Origin: DATFVB01 sp963714035 | Lineage (GTDB): Bacteria; Acidobacteriota; Thermoanaerobaculia; UBA5066; DATFVB01 | Length of the DNA: 64,000 bases | Assembly (NCBI GenBank): GCA_963714035.1 | Contig: OY970224.1 | Coordinates: forward strand, 2,790,001-2,854,000 | Reading direction: 5' to 3' | Shown: positions 48,507 to 55,940 of the stretch, in pieces | Numbering within the stretch: position 1 is the stretch's first letter | How the letters are laid out: each line of letters starts with the position of its first letter | Made by a program: the position numbers and the translations under genes | The notes under the pieces: model-generated | The model's database searches: none | The model's input: only the letters and a program-made list of their open reading frames with translations | Told to the model about the DNA's origin: nothing

Positions 48507-49766
48507 ATGCTCTCCAATTGGCCGCCGGATGTCGACCACGACGCGCTCGTCAAGGGGTGCACCCACGTCATCGACGAAGGGGACCTCCGGAGAAAGCTCG
48601 CCCGGTCCCGCGCCGAGAAGCGGCCCCTCGTCGTCAAGGTCGGATTCGACCCCTCCGCGCCGGACATCCATCTCGGCCACACGGTTCTCCTCCACAAGAT
48701 GCGGCACTTTCAGAATCGTGACCACAGGGTCATCTTCCTGATCGGAGACTTCACGGGCCTGATCGGCGACCCGAGCGGCAAGAAGAGCACCCGCCCGCAG
48801 CTCTCCCGCGCGGAGATCGAGAAGAACGCTCAGACGTACGCGCAGCAATGCTTCAAAGTGCTCGACCCGAAGAAGACCGAGATCCGCTACAACTCGGAAT
48901 GGTTCCTCGGGGGCGGCAAGGAGAACCGGCCGCCGCTCGGCGCCGACGGTTTCGTGCGGCTGGCGTCCCGGATCACGGTCGCGCGGGTCCTCGAGCGCGA
49001 CGACTTCCAGCGGCGCTGGAACGCCCACCAGCCGATCGCGCTCCACGAGCTGATGTACCCGCTCTCGCAGGGATTCGATTCGGTCGCGCTCGCGGCCGAC
49101 GTCGAGCTCGGCGGGACCGACCAGCTCTTCAACCTCCTTCTCGGCCGCGACCTCATGCGCGAGGAGGGGATGGAGCCGCAGGTCGTCATGACCGTGCCGC
49201 TCCTCGTCGGGACCGACGGGGTCGAGAAGATGTCGAAGTCGCTCGGAAACGCGATCGGGGTCAACGAGCCGCCCTCCGAGATGTACGGAAAACTGATGTC
49301 GATCTCCGACGAGACGATGTGGAGCTACTACCTGCTCCTGACGGACGATCTGCCCGCGGCGATCGAGGAGAAGAAGGGCGCGACGCACCCGATGGACGCG
49401 AAGAAGGCGCTCGCGTTCCAGATCGTCCGCCGGTACCACGGGGAGCCGGCGGCGGCGGGGGCGCAGGAAGACTTCATCCGCGTGTTCTCGAAACGGGAAG
49501 TGCCGCGTGAGTTGGAAGAGCGCACCGTCGAGGTGAACCCGAATAGCCCTCGGATGCCGGTCCACTACCTGGTCAATCATGTCGGATTCGCTGACTCGAT
49601 AAGGCAGTCGCGCGCTCTCATCGAACAGGGCGCCGTTCGAATCAATCAACGGGTCGTGACCCTCCAGGAACCGTTTTGCGACTCCTACTTAGACGATGGG
49701 GACGATGTGTTCGTGCTCGAGGTCGGTAAGAGGAAGGCCATCAAGATTCGCCTGAGCAAGGCTTAG
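48507..49766 (+). CDS. tyrS: tyrosyl-tRNA synthetase
   Basis: This 419-residue class I aminoacyl-tRNA synthetase charges tRNA-Tyr. HLGH (residues 55-58) is the HIGH motif, KMSKS (241-245) the second signature, and VELGGTDQLFNLLLGRDL marks the tyrosine pocket. The last ~80 residues form an S4-type RNA-binding domain (SRALIEQGAVRINQRVVTLQ, GDDVFVLEVGKRKAIKIRL). ATG 48507 is preferred to TTG 48489. From about 49,500 to the end the base composition drops to roughly 55% G+C and codons such as TTA appear, unlike the first 1 kb. Confidence 0.96.
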   Translation: MLSNWPPDVDHDALVKGCTHVIDEGDLRRKLARSRAEKRPLVVKVGFDPSAPDIHLGHTVLLHKMRHFQNRDHRVIFLIGDFTGLIGDPSGKKSTRPQLSRAEIEKNAQTYAQQCFKVLDPKKTEIRYNSEWFLGGGKENRPPLGADGFVRLASRITVARVLERDDFQRRWNAHQPIALHELMYPLSQGFDSVALAADVELGGTDQLFNLLLGRDLMREEGMEPQVVMTVPLLVGTDGVEKMSKSLGNAIGVNEPPSEMYGKLMSISDETMWSYYLLLTDDLPAAIEEKKGATHPMDAKKALAFQIVRRYHGEPAAAGAQEDFIRVFSKREVPRELEERTVEVNPNSPRMPVHYLVNHVGFADSIRQSRALIEQGAVRINQRVVTLQEPFCDSYLDDGDDVFVLEVGKRKAIKIRLSKA

Positions 49767-49789
49767 GGCGGGGCCCTCGCATCGCGAAA

Positions 49790-49816
49790 AGTCTCCGCGA
49801 AGTAACCGAGCGGAGG
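49790..49816 (-). repeat. family C repeat fragment, inverted
   Basis: AGTCTCCGCGAAGTAACCGA and GCGGAGG are the exact reverse complement of a part of the 161-bp unit at 28199. Confidence 0.75.
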
Positions 49817-49820
49817 AGGT

Positions 49821-49997
49821 TTGCGATGCGGGAGCGGGAGCGCCGCCCCCGTTCCCCGAGCAAGCGGTAGCGACGCGGTCGATGTCGACGACGTCCGTGC
49901 GTCGGACCCGAAGCAGATGATTTCGCGGGCCGTCGGCCGCGAACTCCGGCTGCGTGTCGGCAAGCGCCGCTTCGCGAAGATCGTTTTCCGCGATTAG
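49821..49997 (+). CDS. doubtful 58-residue ORF
   Basis: From TTG 49821, preceded by GGAGGAGG, the frame ends in a protein-like basic tail (KQMISRAVGRELRLRVGKRR, FAKIVFRD). It could be a small gene or the tail of a lost one. The rest of 49767-50120 holds only repeats (49790-49816, 50057-50085). Confidence 0.2.
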   Translation: MRCGSGSAAPVPRASGSDAVDVDDVRASDPKQMISRAVGRELRLRVGKRRFAKIVFRD

Positions 49998-50056
49998 GTC
50001 AACAATACACGAAATGTTCGTCGCCGGCGCGGCGGGCCGGTTCTTCCGTTCGGTGT

Positions 50057-50085
50057 CATCCTGAGCGAAGCGAAGGATCGGCTTT
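50057..50085. repeat. family A repeat
   Basis: GTCATCCTGAGCGAAGCGAA then GGATCGGCT; the same core as at 9439 and 28585. Confidence 0.65.
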
Positions 50086-50120
50086 CGGGTTGACCCGGGG
50101 AAAGGTTCCCTCCGCGCCGT

Positions 50121-50945
50121 CTAGATCGACTCCGAAGGGCGTTCCTCGATCTTCGGCTCCGTCTCCGGGTGTCGCCGATGGCGCAGCCACGCGACGAGAA
50201 GCCACGCCGTCGGAACGGCGGCGAGCGCGTACGCCATCCAGTGACCGTATTTTCCGTCCGGGCCGAACGCCTCGGTCGCGTCGTGGAGGGCCGGAGAGTT
50301 GGGCCACACGCCCGCCTCCGCGAGCTCGTGGAAGCCGGCGATGACGAGCTGCAGGAGGAAGAGGGCGAGGAAGAGCGACGAGACGTTCAGGATCGCCTTG
50401 AAGTTCACGCGGCGGCCGAGGCGGACCCACGCGAAACCGATGAGCACGGCGGCGACGAGACCGATCAGCAGCCCCGAGAGGACGGCGGCGCTCTTCAGCT
50501 GGAAGAGCGCGCTGTCGATCAGCAGCGCCGTCTCCATCCCTTCGCGGGTGACCATGAAGATCGTGAAGAGAAAAACCCCCCAGAAACCGCCGAGCTTCGC
50601 CGTGCCCGAGGCGGCGCCTTCCACGCGGCGCTCGATGTCGCTCTTCAGGTGCGACGACATGCGCTTCATGTACACGAGGAGGGAGCCGACGAAGACCGCC
50701 GAGACCAGCGCGAGCACCCCCTCCCAGAGCGACTGCGCGAGCGCCTTCGACAGGAGGTACCCCGCCGCCGAGCAGGCGAGGACGGAGACGCCGATCCCCG
50801 CCCAGACGGCGGGGAGGAGCGCCCGGCGCCCGGTGCGGAAGAGGTACAGGACGGTCAGCGCGACCACGAGGAACGACTCGATCCCTTCGCGGAGGGCGAT
50901 CGTGAGACCTTGCCACACGGTGACGACTCCTTGCCGGCTTGACAT
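50121..50945 (-). CDS. FTR1-family iron permease
   Basis: This 274-residue inner-membrane protein has about seven hydrophobic helices. The two R-E-G-x-E motifs that bind iron in FTR1/EfeU permeases are present: REGIE at residues 19-23 and REGME at 134-138. It probably takes up ferric ions made by an oxidase or ferrous ions coupled to a cytochrome. It is divergent from a Fur-family gene, with a Fur-like operator in the 79-base gap, so it is likely repressed in iron-rich cells. ATG 50945 is the start. The C-terminal tail is acidic and soluble. Confidence 0.92.
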   Translation of the reverse strand: MSSRQGVVTVWQGLTIALREGIESFLVVALTVLYLFRTGRRALLPAVWAGIGVSVLACSAAGYLLSKALAQSLWEGVLALVSAVFVGSLLVYMKRMSSHLKSDIERRVEGAASGTAKLGGFWGVFLFTIFMVTREGMETALLIDSALFQLKSAAVLSGLLIGLVAAVLIGFAWVRLGRRVNFKAILNVSSLFLALFLLQLVIAGFHELAEAGVWPNSPALHDATEAFGPDGKYGHWMAYALAAVPTAWLLVAWLRHRRHPETEPKIEERPSESI

Positions 50946-50962
50946 CGAACCGGGGACCGGAC

Positions 50963-51002
50963 AGTATCACGACTGAGACTGAGTCGCAATGTCAACTACA
51001 CT
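50963..51002. promoter_or_regulatory. divergent promoter region with Fur-like operator
   Basis: A 7-1-7 imperfect palindrome, TGAGACT-G-AGTCGCA (50974-50988, six of seven positions paired), lies between the two starts. TACACT at 50997-51002 could be the -10 of fur, with the operator covering its -35. GATACT on the minus strand (50968-50963) could be the -10 of the FTR1 gene. The 14-mer ACTGAGACTGAGTC recurs at 51532. Confidence 0.6.
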
Positions 51003-51024
51003 TCCCCCGTCGCGCCGCTGACCG

Positions 51025-51573
51025 ATGCCGAACCGGAGGGAAGCCGCGCTCTTCGAGGCGTACCTGAAGCGCCACGGGCTGAAGTTCACCCCGGAGCGCC
51101 GGCTCCTGTTCGACGAGATCTTCAAGCGCCACGAGCACTTCGAGGCGGACGAGCTGCTCTTCCGGATGAAGCAGCGGGGGAGGAAGATCTCCCGGGCGAC
51201 GATCTACCGCGGGCTGGAGCTCCTGATCGCCGCCGGCGTCGTCGGCCGCGTCCGGGTGGGCGACGAAGGGTTCCTCTACGAGCGCCTCCACGCCGGCGAG
51301 CACCACGATCACCTGATCTGCCTCGGATGCGGCCGCATCGTCGAGTTCTACGAGCCGAAGATCGAGGGACTCCAGGACCGCGTTTGCGCGCGGCTCGGTT
51401 TCCGCGCCGTCACCCACAGCCACGAGATCCGCGGTTTCTGCCGCGACTGCCGCAAGAGCCGGGCGGTCTCCGACGAGGATGCCGGCGCCCCCGAACCGGC
51501 TCGCCGGCCGCGCGCTCCCGCGCGGCTCGATACTGAGACTGAGTCTTGGGCTCAACGAAGGGACGACGCATGA
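51025..51573 (+). CDS. Fur-family transcriptional regulator
   Basis: This 182-residue metalloregulator has an N-terminal winged helix (about residues 10-85; LKRHGLKFTPERRLLFDEIF, GRKISRATIYRGLELLIAAG) and a C-terminal metal/dimer domain with HHDHLICLGCGRIVEFYEP and the second Cys pair CRDCRK. The HHDHxxCxxC metal motif is intact. It has a 35-residue Pro/Arg-rich tail beyond the usual end. It is flanked on both sides by the same operator sequence, so it probably controls itself, the FTR1 permease and the barrel/cytochrome genes. It overlaps the next gene by ATGA. Confidence 0.93.
   Translation: MPNRREAALFEAYLKRHGLKFTPERRLLFDEIFKRHEHFEADELLFRMKQRGRKISRATIYRGLELLIAAGVVGRVRVGDEGFLYERLHAGEHHDHLICLGCGRIVEFYEPKIEGLQDRVCARLGFRAVTHSHEIRGFCRDCRKSRAVSDEDAGAPEPARRPRAPARLDTETESWAQRRDDA
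51529..51548 (+). promoter_or_regulatory. second Fur-like operator with -10 box
   Basis: TGAGACT-G-AGTCTTG (51534-51548) shares the 14-mer ACTGAGACTGAGTC with the operator upstream of fur and overlaps GATACT (51529-51534), a possible -10. It lies inside the 3' end of fur, 22 bases before ATG 51570, and could give the downstream genes their own iron-controlled promoter. Confidence 0.55.
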
Positions 51574-52295
51574 GACCGCGTTTTCGATTCTTGCCGCCCG
51601 CCGCGGCGCTCCTGGTCCTTGCTCTCGCCGCGCCCGCGCGCGCCGATCGCAAGTTCTACCTCTTCACCTACCAGTACGCGACGCTGCCGAAGGGCGCCGC
51701 CGAGATCGAGACGTGGATCACGCGCGAGGACGACGACGCGATCCCGAAGCAGATCGACGGCGAGCTGCAGGTGGAAGGGGAATTCGGCGTGACGGATCGT
51801 TTCGACATCTCGCTCTACACGATTCTCGCGAAAGAAGGGGACGCCCCGCTCGACTGGGACGCTTCGAAGATCGAGGCGAAATACCGGCTCGGCGAGGCCG
51901 GGAAATGGCCGGTCGACGTCGAGCTCTACGCGGAGTACGAGCAGCCCTTCCAGGTCCACGGCTGGGGGGAGCCGGAGCTCAAGCTCATCCTCGCGCACGA
52001 TTTCGGGCCGCTGAACGTCGCGGGAAACCTGATCTTCTCGAAGCCGGTGGACGACGAGACCGGGACGCACCTCCCGTGGAAAAGGGACTGGGCGGCGGGC
52101 GTGTCGTACGAGATCTCGCCGCGCGTCAACCTCGGCGTCGAAGGCCATGGCTCGTTCTCCGAGTCGAAGGGAAAGATCGGCCCCGTCGTCTCGTACCAGG
52201 GGGAGAAGGCCTGGGTCTCGATCGGACCGTATTTCGGCCTGACCTCGCGGGACGGCGACGTCGGCGCGCGCGCGATCATGGGGTTCTACTTCTGA
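51570..52295 (+). CDS. outer-membrane-type beta-barrel protein
   Basis: This 241-residue exported protein has a signal peptide (FLPPAAALLVLALAAPARA) and a mature part with alternating polar/hydrophobic strands (FDISLYTILAKE, VDVELYAEYEQPF, RVNLGVEGHGSFSES, AWVSIGPYFGLTSRD) ending in Phe (MGFYF), as outer-membrane barrels do. The start ATG 51570 overlaps the fur stop (ATGA) and has AAGGGA upstream. It probably forms a small pore or binding barrel for iron or another metal, judging from its operon. The family is not certain. Confidence 0.8.
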   Translation: MRPRFRFLPPAAALLVLALAAPARADRKFYLFTYQYATLPKGAAEIETWITREDDDAIPKQIDGELQVEGEFGVTDRFDISLYTILAKEGDAPLDWDASKIEAKYRLGEAGKWPVDVELYAEYEQPFQVHGWGEPELKLILAHDFGPLNVAGNLIFSKPVDDETGTHLPWKRDWAAGVSYEISPRVNLGVEGHGSFSESKGKIGPVVSYQGEKAWVSIGPYFGLTSRDGDVGARAIMGFYF

Positions 52296-52570
52296 AACTC
52301 CTTCGCTCCGTTCCCGTCCTGGCCGTCGCCCTGGCCGCCGCCGCGATCGCGTGCGCGTCGGCCCTGCCTCCGGCGACTCCGGAAACGGAGACCGGGCGCG
52401 CGATCTACGCCGGAAAGTGCCATTCGTGCCACCGTCTCTACTCTCCCGACCGCGTCGCGGCGGACAAGTGGCCCGCGCTGATGGAGAAGATGGCGGAAAA
52501 AGCGAAGCTGACGCCCGAAGAGGAGGCGCAGGCCCTCGACTACGTGCTCGCCGCGGCGGCCTCGAAATAG
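52292..52570 (+). CDS. small cytochrome c lipoprotein
   Basis: The 92-residue product has an N-terminal hydrophobic leader ending in a lipobox-like ALAAAAIAC and the haem motif CHSCH (CHSCHRLYSPDRVAADKWP), with a Met in ALMEKMAEKAKLTPEEE as the likely second ligand. It is probably a lipid-anchored monohaem cytochrome on the outer face of the membrane. No ATG, GTG or TTG is available at the right place. CTG 52292 overlaps the previous stop (CTGA), like the NTGA overlaps elsewhere here, and is the likely start. It may pass electrons to or from iron with the FTR1/barrel genes. Confidence 0.75.
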   Translation: MKLLRSVPVLAVALAAAAIACASALPPATPETETGRAIYAGKCHSCHRLYSPDRVAADKWPALMEKMAEKAKLTPEEEAQALDYVLAAAASK

Positions 52571-52655
52571 AGACGGTCCGTCCGGCGCGCGTGGCCGGGC
52601 GTGACATCATTCCTTCCGCCGAAGCGCTCCGGGCGACGGCACGAGGAGGACCGGC

Positions 52656-54647
52656 GTGACACGAAAGGCATTTCTCGTTCTCGCTCTCGCCGGCGCGTCT
52701 TCCGTCGGCGCCGACGAGCGGAAAATCCCGTTCTGGCCCGATTCCGTGCCCGCGGCGATTCGCGCGCAGGTCGACGGTGTCGCGGCGCTCGAGACCGTCC
52801 GCGAGCTCGGACGTTTCCACCGGGTGCACGGATCACCCGGCTTGTTCGCCGCAGCGGAGCTCATGAAGCGCAAGCTCATCGCGGCGGGGCTGTCCGACGC
52901 GTCGATCGAGCGTCTGCCGGCGGACGGGAAGACCCGCTACGCCCACTTCGTGAGCTACTACGGCTGGAATCCGATCGCGGCGTCCCTCGAGGAGATCTCG
53001 CCGCGCCCGGCGACGATCGAGACCTTCCCGCAGTCGCCCGTCGCGCTCGCCGACTACAGCCAGGACGCCGACCTCACCGCCGAGCTCGTCGATGCGGGCC
53101 GGGGCGCGGACGCGCGGGACTACGCCGGGAAGGACGTGACGGGCAAAATCGTGCTCGCCGACGGTCCTCTTCCGGACGTCCACCGCGCGGCCTGCGAGGA
53201 GCGTGGAGCCGCGGGCTTTCTCTCCGATTTTCCGAACCAGACGACCGCGTGGTCGGGAGACGACAAGGACCTCGTCCGGTGGGGCCACCTCTCTCCGTAC
53301 CAGCTCCGGAACCGCTTCGCATTCATGATCTCGAAACGCCAGGCCGAGGGTTTCCGGGCGCGCCTCGCCGCCGGGGAGAAGATCGTGCTCCGGGTTCGGG
53401 TGCAGGCCCGGATGGTCCCGGCGACGTACGACATCGTGACCGCGACCATTCCCGGCAGCGACCCGTCGGGCCGGGAGGTGATCCTGACCGCCCACCTCTG
53501 TCACGAGTCGGCCGGCGCCAACGACAACGCGTCGGGATCCGCCGCGATCTTCGAGATCGCCCGAGCGCTCGAGGCGGCCATCGCGAAGGGAACGCTTCCG
53601 AAGCCCCGATTCACGATCCGCTTCGCCTGGTTCCCGGAGATCGCCGGATCGCAGGCGTGGCTCGTTCGCCATCCCGAGATCGTCCGGCGGCTCGTCGCCG
53701 GCGTCCACATGGACATGGTCGGGGGGATCCTCGCGACGACGCACGGGACCTTCCATGTGTCCCGCACCGCCGAGACGCTTCCCCACGCGGTCAACGCGAT
53801 CGCCCGCGCCTGGTTCGAAACCGTCGTCGCCGACTCCGCCCGTTACGCCGAGAAGGGCGGCGACGCCTACGCCGGTCTCGTATGGCCGCCCGGAACCCGG
53901 GAAGCGTTCCTCGGGGATATCCGTCCGCTCGAGCTCGGGAGCGACCACGAAGTTTTCGAAGAGGCGAGCTTTGCCGTCCCGATGGTCTACTTCCATGACT
54001 GGCCCGACGTGACGATCCACACCAACAAGGACCAGCCCGAGAACCTGGATGCGACCAAGCTCGGCCGGGTCGCGTACATGGGCGCCGGGATCGCGTGGAC
54101 GCTGGCCGCGCTGCCCGATGCCGAAGCTCCCCGGCTGCTCGAGTGGACGGCCGTCGACGCCGCGGAGCGCGTCGTGCAGGCCCGGGCCCGGGGCGAGGAG
54201 GCCTCCGTGGCCGAAGCTCAGCAGATCGAGGCCGGCATTCGCACGCTTCGTTCGGTGGCCGCCCTCTGGAACGTTGCCTCCGGCGACATCCGCGTCGAGG
54301 AGGATCGCCTTCGCCGGCTGGCGACGAGCGCGCTTCCCCCCGCTCGCGGCGGCCTCGACCGGCGGGTACCGGCGCGCAATCCCGAGATCCGCGGCCCGCT
54401 CGACGTCTACTACTTCAACTTCGTTGCCGCTTCCGGCGCCGCCGCGGCGGCGGAGCATCCGGGTCTCGCCGATCGCGAGGGGGGCGACGTGCTCGCTTAC
54501 GAGGCCTTCAATCTGGTGGACGGCAAGCGCTCCGTCTCCGAGATTCGGGACGCGCTGGCGGGCGGCTACGGCCCGGTCGGCCTCGCCGAAGTTTCCGACT
54601 ATCTGGAATATCTGTCGCGAGCCGGCGCCGTGAGCTTCGGGCGCTGA
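52656..54647 (+). CDS. M28-family metallopeptidase, exported
   Basis: This 663-residue exported aminopeptidase-like protein has a signal peptide (AFLVLALAGASSVGA), an insert like a PA domain (about residues 140-200) and a zinc peptidase core: HLCHESAGANDNASGSAA (His and Asp ligands), FAWFPEIAGSQAWL (catalytic/bridging Glu), HMDMVGG (Asp) and ELGSDHEVFEE. The last 200 residues are a helical C-terminal domain. It is close to a DUF4910/M28 group of large peptidases. GAGGAGG precedes GTG 52656. It likely trims external peptides; the substrate is unknown. Confidence 0.88.
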   Translation: MTRKAFLVLALAGASSVGADERKIPFWPDSVPAAIRAQVDGVAALETVRELGRFHRVHGSPGLFAAAELMKRKLIAAGLSDASIERLPADGKTRYAHFVSYYGWNPIAASLEEISPRPATIETFPQSPVALADYSQDADLTAELVDAGRGADARDYAGKDVTGKIVLADGPLPDVHRAACEERGAAGFLSDFPNQTTAWSGDDKDLVRWGHLSPYQLRNRFAFMISKRQAEGFRARLAAGEKIVLRVRVQARMVPATYDIVTATIPGSDPSGREVILTAHLCHESAGANDNASGSAAIFEIARALEAAIAKGTLPKPRFTIRFAWFPEIAGSQAWLVRHPEIVRRLVAGVHMDMVGGILATTHGTFHVSRTAETLPHAVNAIARAWFETVVADSARYAEKGGDAYAGLVWPPGTREAFLGDIRPLELGSDHEVFEEASFAVPMVYFHDWPDVTIHTNKDQPENLDATKLGRVAYMGAGIAWTLAALPDAEAPRLLEWTAVDAAERVVQARARGEEASVAEAQQIEAGIRTLRSVAALWNVASGDIRVEEDRLRRLATSALPPARGGLDRRVPARNPEIRGPLDVYYFNFVAASGAAAAAEHPGLADREGGDVLAYEAFNLVDGKRSVSEIRDALAGGYGPVGLAEVSDYLEYLSRAGAVSFGR

Positions 54648-54679
54648 CGCAAGCGGGCCATGATGGGCCCGGCCGACGC

Positions 54680-55567
54680 CTACGGCGGCGGGGCGAGACG
54701 AACCTCCCGGCGCCTCGGTACCCGTGAAGGGTCGAACCGGGCCAGCGCGCCTTCGAGGGTCGGTTCCTGGCCCAGCGTCGTCAGGAGAGCGGCCGTGATG
54801 TCCGGGATCCCGCGCCGCGCGGCGGCTTCGGCGAGCTGCCGGCTGCCGGCGCGCTTGGAGAGCTTTTCGCCCTGGGCGCTCACGAGAACGGGAACGTGCG
54901 CGTACCGCAGCGCGGGAAATCCGAGCGTCTCTCCGAGCAGGATCTGGCGCGGCGTCGAATCGAGGAGGTCCGCTCCGCGGACGATCCGCGTCATCCCCTG
55001 TTCGGCGTCGTCGACGACCACCGCGAACTGATAGGCATACGCCGGCGCCGGCGCCTCCCGGCGGACGACGAAGTCGCCGACCTCGCGAGCGACGTCCTGG
55101 CGCATCCGGCCGAAAATTTCGTCGACGAATTCGATCGCCCCTTCGTCCACGCGGAAGCGCCAGGCGCGCGCCTCCGCCGGGTCGACGTTCGCGTCCCGGC
55201 AGGTCCCCGGATAGGCCGGCTCGCCGGGGCCGTGCGGCGCCGAAGCGGACGTCGCGATCTCCTTGCGCGAGCAGCGGCACGGATAGAGGCGCCCTCCGGC
55301 GAGGAGCCGCCGGAAGTGCGCGTCGTACAGGGCGGCGCGCTCCGACTGCCGCACGACGGGACCGTCGCTTTCGAGCCCGCCGAGCGCGAGCAGCCGGACC
55401 TGCTCCTCCGCGCATCCCTCGATTGCGCGCGGGACGTCGAGATCCTCGATCCGGACGAGCCACGCGCCCCCCGCGCTCTTCGCGAAGAGCCAGGACGCGA
55501 GCGCGGTCATCATCGACCCGAAGTGGAGCGGGCCCGAGGGAGTCGGGGCGAAGCGTCCTCTCTCTAT
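54680..55567 (-). CDS. gluQ: glutamyl-Q tRNA(Asp) synthetase
   Basis: The ~295-residue product is the truncated GluRS paralogue that attaches glutamate to queuosine of tRNA-Asp. It has the class I signatures GPLHFGS (HIGH) and EKLSKR (KMSKS), the FAPTPSGPLH opening, and the zinc site CRC ... YPGTC typical of GluQ, with no anticodon-binding domain. No ATG, GTG or TTG lies before GRFAPTPSG; the best fit is ATA 55567, overlapping the TAG of the upstream cytochrome gene (ATAG), so the start is uncertain. It ends the metal/redox operon although its function is unrelated. Confidence 0.88.
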   Translation of the reverse strand: MERGRFAPTPSGPLHFGSMMTALASWLFAKSAGGAWLVRIEDLDVPRAIEGCAEEQVRLLALGGLESDGPVVRQSERAALYDAHFRRLLAGGRLYPCRCSRKEIATSASAPHGPGEPAYPGTCRDANVDPAEARAWRFRVDEGAIEFVDEIFGRMRQDVAREVGDFVVRREAPAPAYAYQFAVVVDDAEQGMTRIVRGADLLDSTPRQILLGETLGFPALRYAHVPVLVSAQGEKLSKRAGSRQLAEAAARRGIPDITAALLTTLGQEPTLEGALARFDPSRVPRRREVRLAPPP

Positions 55568-55896
55568 TGCCGGAAGCTCCGGACGACGCGCACGAGCGAT
55601 TCGATCTCGTCGGGGGAAAGCACCTTTCCGAACGCCGGCATGTCCATTTCCGTGCCGTTGGCGATCGCGTCGGCGAGCTTCTCGTCGCTCTTGTGCTCCT
55701 GGAACTCGGGATCGGTGAAATCCTGGGCCTTGAGCTTCTTCCCCTTCTCGGTCTGCGCCCGGCCGTCCTCGCCGTGGCACTTCGCGCATTTCTGGAGGAA
55801 GAGCGGGGACGGGGCGCCGCCCTTGTCGGCGGCGAAGGCGATCGCGCCGGCGGCGGCGAAGGCGAAGATCAGGGCGGCGGCGGGGCGTGCGGGCAT
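55564..55896 (-). CDS. exported monohaem cytochrome c
   Basis: This 110-residue periplasmic cytochrome has a signal peptide (PAAALIFAFAAAGAIAFAA), the haem motif CAKCH (FLQKCAKCHGEDGRAQT) and a Met ligand region (TEMDMPAFGKVLSPDEIESL). GAGGAGG lies 4 bases before ATG 55896. Size and motif fit the cytochrome c class I/cytochrome c6-like group. It follows the SCO-like fusion and precedes gluQ in the same operon, and may accept electrons from the copper/redox proteins encoded around it. Confidence 0.9.
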   Translation of the reverse strand: MPARPAAALIFAFAAAGAIAFAADKGGAPSPLFLQKCAKCHGEDGRAQTEKGKKLKAQDFTDPEFQEHKSDEKLADAIANGTEMDMPAFGKVLSPDEIESLVRVVRSFRQ

Positions 55897-55940
55897 CGGA
55901 CCTCCTCGAATGATCGCCGCCGAACGCGGCGGCGTCGACC

